Positions 1 to 8,672 of a stretch of DNA of 8,672 bases are shown in pieces. How positions within the stretch are numbered: the first letter of the stretch is position 1; every line of letters begins with the position of its first letter. The notes under the pieces were generated by a model, which was given only the letters and a program-made list of their open reading frames with translations, had not been told where the DNA came from and did not search any database. Origin of the DNA: Pirellulales bacterium (lineage in GTDB: Bacteria; Planctomycetota; Planctomycetia; Pirellulales; Thermoguttaceae); NCBI GenBank assembly GCA_030605745.1, contig JAUWHT010000218.1, positions 1-8,672 on the forward strand, written 5' to 3'. Made by a program: the position numbers and the translations under genes.

Positions 1-720
1 GCCGGCCAGCAGCACGACGTCGTCATCGGTGAAGCCGGCCAGTTCGGCGAGCCGGCGGGTGGTCGGGTTGTCGCGGTCGGTCTGTGCCCCGTCGTACTTC
101 ATCGAGCCGGTCACGTGCACAACCGCCGGCCGGGCACCCAAGTCGCAAAACCGCCGGGCGTAGGTCTCGTCCTGTACAGCCACCAGGTCAATCTGTCTCA
201 TCATCCGCGCGACCAGAGGCCGGATCCGCCGGTAGCCGCGGAAGCTGTGCTCGCTCAGCCGCCCGTTGATCACCGCCACCCGTGCACCGCTGCGCCGGAC
301 CGCGGCAACCAGGTTCGGCCACAGTTCCAACTCGGCTAGCACCAGCACATCCGGCCGGATTCGCCGCACGGCCGCTTTAACCGCCCAACTGAAATCCAAT
401 GGGCAATAGAAGACGCTGAGTTGCGAGTATTTCTTACCGGCCAGCGCAATGCCAGTCATGGTGGTGGTCGAGACGACGCACTCCCAGTCCGGCCGCCGCT
501 GCCCGATTTCCCGGATCAGCGGGGCCAGCAGATTCACCTCCCCCACACTGACCGCGTGCAGCCAGATGCACGTCTTGTCCGACGCACGTCGCGGCACCCG
601 GCCAAGGAACTTCTCCGCGTACCCTTCCCGGTATTTCCCCTTCCGGATCGCCTGCACCACCAGCCACGGCAGGGTGACCAATATCAGCAGCAAGTAGACC
701 AGGTTCAACAGATAAGCCAC
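1..720 (-). CDS. waaA: 3-deoxy-D-manno-octulosonic acid (KDO) transferase, N-terminal 240 residues, runs off the left edge
   Basis: This is the glycosyltransferase that adds KDO from CMP-KDO to the lipid A precursor at the inner membrane. The visible part begins with a hydrophobic segment (about residues 3-24, the usual membrane anchor). HAVSVGE follows at 55-61, where the Glu is the expected catalytic base. Further on are AELELWPN (129-136), NGRLSEHS (152-159) and TGSMKYD (204-210, matching the family's TGNLKFD). Full-length members have about 420-430 residues, so the C-terminal, CMP-KDO-binding half lies outside the window. The GTG at 720-718 is the only start codon between the secA stop and the conserved N-terminus. 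No clear Shine-Dalgarno sequence precedes it. The gene follows secA by 15 bases in the same frame, so it is probably co-transcribed and perhaps translationally coupled. The family call is firm; whether it adds one or more KDO residues cannot be seen. Confidence 0.93.
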   Translation of the reverse strand, partial: MAYLLNLVYLLLILVTLPWLVVQAIRKGKYREGYAEKFLGRVPRRASDKTCIWLHAVSVGEVNLLAPLIREIGQRRPDWECVVSTTTMTGIALAGKKYSQLSVFYCPLDFSWAVKAAVRRIRPDVLVLAELELWPNLVAAVRRSGARVAVINGRLSEHSFRGYRRIRPLVARMMRQIDLVAVQDETYARRFCDLGARPAVVHVTGSMKYDGAQTDRDNPTTRRLAELAGFTDDDVVLLAG

Positions 721-735
721 GTGACGACAACCGTT

Positions 736-4428
<3,693 letters not shown>

Positions 4429-4437
4429 ATCTTTGCC

Positions 4438-4466
4438 AATTTACCCGTTGTGGCAGGTGCGGTCAA
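4438..4466 (-). promoter_or_regulatory. Candidate sigma-70-type promoter for secA (proximal)
   Basis: Reading leftward, TTGACC (4466-4461) is followed by a 17-base spacer and TAAATT (4443-4438). The hexamers match the consensus at 5 and 4 of 6 positions. The predicted start would be near 4431, giving an almost leaderless secA message. That is possible but makes this site less certain than its score suggests. Confidence 0.3.
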
Positions 4467-4471
4467 GAACG

Positions 4472-4500
4472 ATTGTTCGGCAATGCTCGGCAATCGACAA
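4472..4500 (-). promoter_or_regulatory. Candidate sigma-70-type promoter for secA (distal)
   Basis: Reading leftward, TTGTCG (4500-4495) is followed by a 17-base spacer and AACAAT (4477-4472), each with 4 of 6 consensus bases. It would give a leader of about 35-40 bases before the secA ATG, a more usual length than the proximal candidate. The spacer overlaps a short direct repeat (TCGGCAATGC then TCGGCAATCG, + strand 4477-4496). Confidence 0.25.
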
Positions 4501-4531
4501 CACCGTCCCCCGAAAGGGCGGAATCCCGCAG

Positions 4532-4559
4532 TTGGAGCGCCGGCCATTTGGTCTATAAT
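4532..4559 (+). promoter_or_regulatory. Sigma-70-type promoter for the MBL-fold hydrolase gene
   Basis: TTGGAG (4532-4537), a 16-base spacer, then a perfect TATAAT (4554-4559). It lies in the divergent gap and points at the gene starting at 4619. The expected transcription start near 4566 gives a leader of about 53 bases. It is the best promoter match I found in the window. Confidence 0.5.
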
Positions 4560-4618
4560 GAGCCCTAAAATATGCAGGGCGTACGTGAGGAACATGTAAC
4601 TCGAACTGAGGTCCATCG

Positions 4619-5455
4619 TTGTCCAATTCACCCGTCAGCCGTAATATCAGCGGTCAACTTGTATTCCTTGGCACGGGCACGTCGCACGGAGTTCCCGTGA
4701 TCGGCTGCGGCTGCTCGACCTGCACCAGTTCTGCACCGAAGAACCAACGAACTCGCTGCAGCGTCGTGTTGGGGTTGCCCGGGGGAAATCTGCTCGTCGA
4801 TACGCCGCCCGACTTGCGGACCCAGTTGCTTCGCGAGGGGATCGGCCTGGTTCATGCAGTGCTGTACACTCACGAGCACGCCGATCACCTGTTCGGGCTG
4901 GACGATCTGCGGATATTCTCGCACTACCTGGGCCGTGACCTGCCGGTTTACTGCACCGAGCTGGTGGAACAGCGAATTCGCAGGACATTCGATTATGCGT
5001 TCGACCCGGCCGCCCGGGCCTATCCGGCCGGCGGCGTGCCCCGGTTGACCTTCCGACGGATTGGCGACGAACCGTTTGAAGTACTCGGCGCCCGGGTGGT
5101 CCCCGTTCCCTTGCGTCACGGCCGGTTTCAGGTATTGGGTTTTCGCTTCGGCAACGTTGCGTATTGCACCGACACGAACGAGATCCCGGCACAAAGCATA
5201 TCGCGGCTGCAAGGGCTCGACGTTCTGGTGCTCGATGCGTTGCGACGGCGGCCGCATGCCACCCATTTCAGCCTCGACGAGGCAGTCGAGATCGCCCGAC
5301 AGCTCGCCCCCAAGTGGACGCTGTTTACCCACATGTGCCACGATCTTGAGCACGAGGCGACCAACGCCGCCCTGCCGCCGGGTATAGAATTGGCATACGA
5401 TGGGATGCAGATCCCGTTGGGGAAGGAAGATTGCAAATTGGAAATTGGAAATTGA
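4619..5455 (+). CDS. PhnP-like metallo-beta-lactamase-fold hydrolase
   Basis: This is a metal-dependent phosphodiesterase-like hydrolase, closest in layout to PhnP (phosphoribosyl 1,2-cyclic phosphate phosphodiesterase, COG1235). GTGTSHGVP (18-26) is followed by the Cys cluster GCGCSTC (29-35), which in PhnP binds a structural zinc. The metal motif THEHADH is at 84-90. Other likely ligands are His167, Asp185 (in YCTDTNE) and His238 (in THMCH). The closing ALPPGIELAYDGMQIPL (251-267) matches the PhnP C-terminus. The start is TTG at 4619: GAGG sits 7 bases upstream (4608-4611), the frame is closed by a TGA at 4607-4609, and no ATG or GTG is available before the conserved domain. The family should end near residue 267, but the last 11 residues come from an AT-rich heptad repeat that also supplies the stop. 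There are no phn genes nearby, so the substrate is unknown; a role in phosphonate breakdown should not be assumed. Confidence 0.88.
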   Translation: MSNSPVSRNISGQLVFLGTGTSHGVPVIGCGCSTCTSSAPKNQRTRCSVVLGLPGGNLLVDTPPDLRTQLLREGIGLVHAVLYTHEHADHLFGLDDLRIFSHYLGRDLPVYCTELVEQRIRRTFDYAFDPAARAYPAGGVPRLTFRRIGDEPFEVLGARVVPVPLRHGRFQVLGFRFGNVAYCTDTNEIPAQSISRLQGLDVLVLDALRRRPHATHFSLDEAVEIARQLAPKWTLFTHMCHDLEHEATNAALPPGIELAYDGMQIPLGKEDCKLEIGN

Positions 5456-5470
5456 GAATTGCAAATTGAC
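5429..5470 (+). repeat. Degenerate AT-rich heptad repeat, six units
   Basis: Six consecutive 7-base units read GATTGCA, AATTGGA, AATTGGA, AATTGAG, AATTGCA, AATTGAC. The AATTG core recurs exactly every seven bases in an otherwise GC-rich region. The array encodes the C-terminal tail of the MBL-fold protein and contains its TGA stop (5453-5455). I recall similar AATTGGA-type arrays between genes in planctomycete genomes; that link is from memory and not tested here. Confidence 0.8.
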
Positions 5471-5497
5471 AAAGCAGGAGATATCCTTTAAGAAACG

Positions 5498-5519
5498 CTC
5501 GGGGACTGCGGTCCCCGGG
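5498..5519. repeat. GC-rich hairpin repeat
   Basis: CGGGGAC (5500-5506), a 4-base loop TGCG, then GTCCCCG (5511-5517) form a perfect 7-bp stem. A T-G and a C-G pair (5498-5499 with 5518-5519) can extend it to 9 bp. No T-run follows, so it is not a typical terminator. It lies between the heptad repeat and the truncated isomerase, which suggests a dispersed repeat unit rather than part of a gene. Confidence 0.6.
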
Positions 5520-5528
5520 GAATCCAAG

Positions 5529-5735
5529 GGCGGATGGGACCGTTTGATCCAGACACTGGACCGCGGCCAGTTCGACGTGTATAATTTCTTGAAGAAGCTC
5601 AGGAAACGGGGCTGCACCGGCCCGGTTGGACTCCAGTGCTACAACATCAAGGGCGATGTTCGCCAGAACCTCGAGCGTTCGATGGGGGCCTGGCAAGATT
5701 TCGCCACCCGGATGACGGCCGAAGATGAGAGATGA
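5529..5735 (+). pseudogene. C-terminal remnant of a sugar phosphate isomerase/epimerase (TIM barrel)
   Basis: About 68 codons read GGWDRLIQTLDRGQFDV, then FLKKL, then GPVGLQCYNIKGD and a terminal Ser-x3-Trp. This is the pattern I know from the last strand and helices of xylose-isomerase-like TIM-barrel sugar phosphate isomerases/epimerases in planctomycetes, which are normally about 270-300 residues long. Everything upstream of the Gly-Gly-Trp is missing. In its place are the GC hairpin and the AT-rich heptads, in a frame that stays open but encodes only repeat sequence. There is no convincing start codon with a ribosome site, so an active enzyme is very unlikely. Its stop (5733-5735) overlaps the start of the next small gene by 11 bases. 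The family call relies on recognising the C-terminal motif and is moderately sure; that the fragment is not functional is more certain. Confidence 0.62.
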
Positions 5736-5982
5736 ACACAAACGACAGCAAAACGAGACGAAATTCGGCAGTTGGGAGGAACTTCCGGATGGTGGTCGGC
5801 GTTACTCCTATGATGTTCCTGGTCAGCATGGTTTGACCGCGCGCTACGTAAAGGATGTTGACGTAACGGAGCGCACCGTCCAGTTTTGCCAGGAAATATA
5901 CGACGACAAGAATCGATTGGTGGAGATCCACGAGAAATATCCGGTCGATAAAGGGCACATTAAGATCGCGAAGGAGGAGTGA
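5725..5982 (+). CDS. Small conserved-looking protein of unknown function (85 aa), first gene of a coupled pair
   Basis: I do not recognise a named family. The protein is hydrophilic and highly charged, with no signal peptide or membrane segment. The N-terminal 15 residues are polar and probably flexible. From GSWEELPDGGRRYSYDVPG (about 15-33) onward it looks compact and beta-rich, with ARYVKDVD (39-46), then QEIYDDKNRLVEIHEKYPVD (56-75) and GHIKI near the end. The tail seems the most conserved-looking part. ATG 5725 is the only start after the in-frame TGA at 5713-5715; the ribosome site is weak. The start lies inside the 3' end of the isomerase remnant, and its stop overlaps the start of the next gene, so the two are a translationally coupled unit. 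Codons are visibly less GC-rich than in the flanking enzyme genes, which fits an acquired cassette. The coupling suggests a joint function, but nothing here shows what it is. Confidence 0.68.
   Translation: MRDEHKRQQNETKFGSWEELPDGGRRYSYDVPGQHGLTARYVKDVDVTERTVQFCQEIYDDKNRLVEIHEKYPVDKGHIKIAKEE
5971..5979 (+). promoter_or_regulatory. Strong ribosome binding site fixing the start of the second small gene
   Basis: AAGGAGGAG lies inside the last codons of the first small gene. The GGAGG core (5973-5977) is 4 bases from ATG 5982 but only 1 base from GTG 5979, so ATG 5982 is the better start. It is the strongest Shine-Dalgarno match I noticed in the window, which implies efficient translation of the second gene. 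Confidence 0.65.
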
Positions 5983-6257
5983 TGAAGATCACACGTCAGG
6001 ATAGCGCCCAGAAGCTCATTGATTACCTGCATCACAAAATCACCGCTGCGGAACTGGTCGATTGGGCCGAAACGGTGATGATGGAGGGGGACTTTGAAGA
6101 GGAACATCTTGAGGTGCTGCGGGAAATCATCAGTCGCCTCGGGCTGGCAGACGTAAGAGCTTTCGGGCTGACCTGGGACGATTGCGAGGATTATTTGTCG
6201 CGGCTTGGGTATAAGGTGAGGGTCACGGTCGCCGAGACTCCAGCAGCGCAGTGGTAG
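5982..6257 (+). CDS. Small acidic helical protein of unknown function (91 aa), second gene of the pair
   Basis: The family is not recognised. The sequence is acidic and predicted mostly helical: SAQKLIDYLHH (about 8-18), AAELVDWAETVMMEGDF (about 22-38), EEEHLEVLREIISRLG (about 39-54), LADVRAFGLTWDDCEDYLSR (55-74), then a short strand LGYKVRVTV (75-83). It has no membrane segment or signal peptide. The ATG overlaps the previous stop (TGATG), and a strong Shine-Dalgarno sequence lies just upstream, so the pair is translationally coupled. The layout (small helical acidic protein with Asp/Glu-rich helices, after a small basic-to-neutral partner) is reminiscent of immunity or antitoxin proteins. 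That is only a resemblance of size and charge, not a motif match. An upstream GTG (5979) would add one residue. GC content is lower than in the next gene. Confidence 0.7.
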   Translation: MKITRQDSAQKLIDYLHHKITAAELVDWAETVMMEGDFEEEHLEVLREIISRLGLADVRAFGLTWDDCEDYLSRLGYKVRVTVAETPAAQW

Positions 6258-6336
6258 TCCGGGTGTTCTGGCTGGCGGCTGAAGTCAACGCGCCGGGCAA
6301 GGCCGGCGGCTGAACGGACCGTTAATCGGTAGGCAC

Positions 6337-7728
6337 ATGAAAACCGAACTGCTTGCGCGCCTTGCTCCTTATGGGCAGCAGCACTTGGTGGCGTTTTGGG
6401 AGCGACTCGACTCCGCCGCGCGCAGGTCGCTTGCCCGGCAAATCCGTGAGATCGACTTCGAGTTGATCGCACGGCTTTATCGGCACAAGGACGATCGGAG
6501 CGATATCGGCGAGTTGGCCGATCGGGCGGGGCCGCCGCCGGCGTTCCAGTTGGAGGCGGCCGAAAACCGGTTCTCGCCCGAGCAGGCACGCGACTGCGGC
6601 GCCCGGGCTGCCACCGACGGACACCTGGGCGTGATCCTGGTCGCCGGAGGGCAGGGAAGCCGGTTGGGATTCGAGCATCCGAAGGGTATGTTTCCCATCG
6701 GGCCGGTTTCCGGGCGGTCGCTTTTCCAGGTCCACGTGGAGAAGATCATCGCCGCCGGGCGGCGCTACGGCGTGCGGATCCCGCTGTACCTGATGACCAG
6801 CCCGGCGACGCACGACGAGACTGTCGAGTTTTTCACCCGGCACGATCGGTTCGGACTGGCCGAGGATGACCTGAAGATATTCTGCCAGGGAACGATGCCG
6901 GCCGTAGATGCGGCGACCGGCAAGGTGTTGTTGGACCAGCCCGGTCACATTGCCGTCGGTCCCGACGGCCACGGCGGCATGTTGGCGGCACTGGCCGGCA
7001 GCGGAGCCCTGGAGGAGATCGAGCAGCGGGGGATCAGGCATCTGTTCTACTTGCAGGTGGACAACTCGCTGGTCGACATCTGCGCTGTCGAGTTCGTCGG
7101 ATATCACCTGCTCAGCGAGTCGGAATTATCGACCCAGGTGGTCACCAAGCGAGAGCCGTTGGAGAAGTTGGGCAACGTCGTCGAGGTAGACGGGAAGCTA
7201 ATGACAATCGAATACAGCGATCTGCCCGACGACGTTGCCCGGCGACGCAATGCGGACGGGTCGCTGGTGCTTTGGGCAGGCAGCATCGCGGTGCACGTGA
7301 TGGACATGGTGTTCCTGCGGCGGATGGCCGGCCGCAACGACATCTTGCCGTTTCATATTGCACAGAAGAAAGTGGGCTACGTCGATCCGTCAGGGCGGCG
7401 GATCGAGCCGGAGGCGCCCAATGCGATCAAGTTCGAGCGGTTCATCTTCGACCTTATGCCCTCGGCGGCCAATGCGATTGTGGTCGAGGTCGATCCGGCA
7501 GAAGCGTTCGCGCCACTGAAGAACGCACCCGGAGCAGAACAAGACACGCCCGAGTGGGTCAAGGCCCAGATGGCAGCCCAGCATCGCCGCTGGCTCCGCC
7601 GGGCCGGGGTCGAAGTGGCCGACGACGTGCCAGTCGATATCTGCCCCCTCTGGGCACTGGACGCCGACGAGGTGGCCGAGAAAATCGAGCCGGGAACTCG
7701 GGTAACCGAACCCAGGTATTTTTGCTAA
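6337..7728 (+). CDS. UDPGP-family sugar-1-phosphate uridylyltransferase (UAP/AGX-like, UDP-N-acetylglucosamine pyrophosphorylase type)
   Basis: This enzyme joins UTP and a sugar-1-phosphate to give a UDP-sugar and pyrophosphate in the cytoplasm. At 463 residues it has the usual length for bacterial members of the eukaryotic-type UDPGP family (UAP1/AGX, unlike bacterial GlmU or GalU). The nucleotide-binding signature LVAGGQGSRLGF (101-112) is followed by HPKGMFPIG (114-122). Other family motifs are GPDGHGG (208-214), the metal/sugar-site QVDN (240-243), IEYSDL (291-296) and the NAIKFERFIFD block (362-372), which matches the NxIKxExFIFD motif of UAPs. FAPLKNA (391-397) is also typical. These motifs favour N-acetylglucosamine-1-phosphate as substrate over glucose-1-phosphate, but the substrate is an inference. 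The start is ATG 6337, with a weak GGTAGG 3 bases upstream. The product would feed peptidoglycan-like, LPS or capsule glycans, consistent with the GDP-mannose gene downstream. Confidence 0.9.
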   Translation: MKTELLARLAPYGQQHLVAFWERLDSAARRSLARQIREIDFELIARLYRHKDDRSDIGELADRAGPPPAFQLEAAENRFSPEQARDCGARAATDGHLGVILVAGGQGSRLGFEHPKGMFPIGPVSGRSLFQVHVEKIIAAGRRYGVRIPLYLMTSPATHDETVEFFTRHDRFGLAEDDLKIFCQGTMPAVDAATGKVLLDQPGHIAVGPDGHGGMLAALAGSGALEEIEQRGIRHLFYLQVDNSLVDICAVEFVGYHLLSESELSTQVVTKREPLEKLGNVVEVDGKLMTIEYSDLPDDVARRRNADGSLVLWAGSIAVHVMDMVFLRRMAGRNDILPFHIAQKKVGYVDPSGRRIEPEAPNAIKFERFIFDLMPSAANAIVVEVDPAEAFAPLKNAPGAEQDTPEWVKAQMAAQHRRWLRRAGVEVADDVPVDICPLWALDADEVAEKIEPGTRVTEPRYFC

Positions 7729-7739
7729 GATGTGACGAG

Positions 7740-7799
7740 GATAGCCGGGACGCAACGCGTCGCGGTAGCGTACCCGCGACGCGTTGCGTCCCGGCTATC
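7740..7799. repeat. Perfect 26-bp inverted repeat with 8-base loop (REP/MITE-like palindrome)
   Basis: The left arm (7740-7765, beginning GATAGCCGGGACGC) is exactly complementary to the right arm (7774-7799, ending GCGTCCCGGCTATC). All 26 positions match, around the loop TAGCGTAC. It begins 11 bases after the pyrophosphorylase stop. No T-run follows the right arm (next bases ATCAAACC), so it does not fit a standard Rho-independent terminator, though so strong a hairpin may still stop RNA decay or polymerase. It carries no gene. The exactness of the arms suggests recent insertion or active selection. I see no target-site duplication long enough to be convincing. Confidence 0.9.
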
Positions 7800-7832
7800 A
7801 TCAAACCACAAATTTGGAGTTGGCTGGGTACT

Positions 7833-7860
7833 AGCCCCTAATCCCTGACCCCTCGCCGCT
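7833..7860. repeat. Degenerate CCCT heptad repeat, four units
   Basis: Four 7-base units read AGCCCCT, AATCCCT, GACCCCT, CGCCGCT; the last is degenerate. They end 3 bases before the ATG of the mannose-1-phosphate guanylyltransferase gene. They occupy the place of a normal Shine-Dalgarno sequence, and none is visible. The unit length equals that of the AT-rich heptads at 5429-5470, although the sequence differs. Confidence 0.55.
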
Positions 7861-7863
7861 ACC

Positions 7864-8672
7864 ATGCTTCACGCTGTAATCATGGCCGGCGGGACTGGCA
7901 CGCGGTTCTGGCCCGAGAGCCGCGCCGAGCGGCCCAAGCAACTGTTGGCCATGGTTGGCGATCGAACCATGATCCGCGCGACGGTCGACCGGCTGGGCGA
8001 TCTGGTTCCGCCGGAGCGGGTGCTGGTCGCCACCACGGTCGAGTTGGCCGGGAAGATTGCCGAGGGGCTTTCCGAGTTGCCCCGAGAGGCGATCCTCGCC
8101 GAGCCTTGCAAGCGGAACACCGCGCCGTGCATCGGCCTGGCGGCGATTCGCATCAACCGTGACGACCCGGACGCCACCATGGCCGTGATGCCGGCCGACC
8201 ACGTGATCCACCCGGACGAGTCGTTCCGCAGCACTGTCCGTTTCGCTGCGGCGTTGGTCGATGAAGAGCCCCAGCGGATCGTCACTTTCGGCATCCGGCC
8301 GAGCTATCCGGCCGAGTCGTTCGGGTACATCGAGCGAGGTGAGCGGTTGGAGTCGGCAGTGGCAGGGTCGCCGTCAGAGACACCTCCCACAGCGGTGTAC
8401 CGAGTGCGGCAGTTTCGTGAGAAGCCGAATGCCAAACTGGCCGCCGAGTACCTGGCGTCGGGCAGGTTTTACTGGAACTCGGGCATTTTTCTGTGGAAGG
8501 CACGAACCATTCTCGATGCCCTGGCCCGGTACCAGCCGGAGATGTACCGGCGGCTCGAGCGGATCGCCGATGCGGCCGACACACCGCAGTTCGGCGAGGT
8601 GCTGCTGCGCGAGTTTACGGCCATCAAGGGTATCTCAATCGACTACGCGGTGATGGAACACGCAACGGAAGT
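7864..8672 (+). CDS. manC: Mannose-1-phosphate guanylyltransferase (GDP-mannose pyrophosphorylase), runs off the right edge
   Basis: This enzyme makes GDP-mannose from GTP and mannose-1-phosphate, a precursor of capsule, exopolysaccharide and LPS mannose or fucose. The first 269 residues are visible and open throughout. AVIMAGGTGTRFWPESR (4-20) with RPKQLL (23-28) is the nucleotide-binding signature. EPCKRNTAPCI (80-90), MPADHVI (109-115), PAESFGYIERG (149-159), FREKPNA (184-190), WNSGIFLW (204-211) and SIDYAVME (258-265) follow in the expected order. Members with the nucleotidyltransferase domain alone have about 350-360 residues, and ManC/CpsB types with a fused C-terminal isomerase domain about 470-480. 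Which type this is lies beyond the edge. ATG 7864 starts right at the conserved N-terminus, with no Shine-Dalgarno sequence because a heptad repeat abuts it. It shares its direction and envelope-sugar theme with the upstream pyrophosphorylase, but a 135-base gap with a strong hairpin separates them. Confidence 0.94.
   Translation, partial: MLHAVIMAGGTGTRFWPESRAERPKQLLAMVGDRTMIRATVDRLGDLVPPERVLVATTVELAGKIAEGLSELPREAILAEPCKRNTAPCIGLAAIRINRDDPDATMAVMPADHVIHPDESFRSTVRFAAALVDEEPQRIVTFGIRPSYPAESFGYIERGERLESAVAGSPSETPPTAVYRVRQFREKPNAKLAAEYLASGRFYWNSGIFLWKARTILDALARYQPEMYRRLERIADAADTPQFGEVLLREFTAIKGISIDYAVMEHATE

Noticed and set aside
5429..5470. CRISPR array
   Set aside because: The units are 7 bases and contiguous, with no spacers; this is a simple tandem repeat.
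4628..5617. A 329-codon minus-strand frame opposite the MBL-fold gene and repeats
   Set aside because: It is antisense to a well-supported enzyme and runs through the heptad repeat, which produces a typical repeat-derived peptide rather than a protein domain.
6322..7107. A 261-codon minus-strand frame opposite the pyrophosphorylase gene
   Set aside because: Antisense shadow of a gene with all its family motifs; no recognisable product.
7740..7799. Rho-independent terminator
   Set aside because: The stem is strong but no T-run follows on either strand, so the standard terminator signature is incomplete; listed as an inverted repeat instead.
7740..7860. Insertion sequence remnant
   Set aside because: No transposase coding sequence or convincing target-site duplication is present; only the palindrome and heptads can be supported.

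Overview
The window is GC-rich, densely coded bacterial DNA. It most likely comes from a planctomycete of the Pirellula type. This rests on a very long SecA (1230 residues) with an expanded helical-wing region, LPS-type lipid A glycosylation (WaaA) beside secA, a decayed TIM-barrel sugar isomerase with a planctomycete-style C-terminus, and several short degenerate repeats of a kind I associate with planctomycete genomes. The lineage is an inference from protein style, not from a marker gene comparison.

Layout. Positions 1-4428 (minus strand) hold secA followed 15 bases later by waaA, which runs off the left edge; the two are probably co-transcribed. Positions 4429-4618 are a divergent intergenic region with a good sigma-70-like promoter to the right and two weaker candidates to the left for secA. 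Positions 4619-5455 (+) encode a PhnP-like metallo-beta-lactamase-fold hydrolase with a TTG start. Its last codons and stop lie in an AT-rich heptad repeat.

Positions 5429-5735 look like a rearrangement scar: the heptad repeat, a GC-rich hairpin, then the C-terminal remnant of a sugar phosphate isomerase/epimerase. Positions 5725-6257 carry two small, tightly coupled genes of unknown function with less GC-rich codons than their surroundings. Positions 6337-7728 encode a UDPGP-family (UAP/AGX-like) sugar nucleotide pyrophosphorylase. A 26-bp perfect inverted repeat (7740-7799) and a CCCT-type heptad repeat (7833-7860) follow. Mannose-1-phosphate guanylyltransferase starts at 7864 and runs off the right edge.

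How the genes fit together. WaaA, the UDP-sugar pyrophosphorylase and the GDP-mannose pyrophosphorylase all belong to cell-envelope glycan synthesis. SecA is the motor of protein export into the same envelope. The PhnP-like hydrolase, the broken isomerase and the small gene pair have no clear link to this theme. The most notable signals are four diverged copies of a helical unit inside the SecA wing-domain expansion, the unknown two-gene cassette sitting in a repeat-rich scar, and the long perfect inverted repeat. No CRISPR array, RNA gene or complete mobile element was seen.
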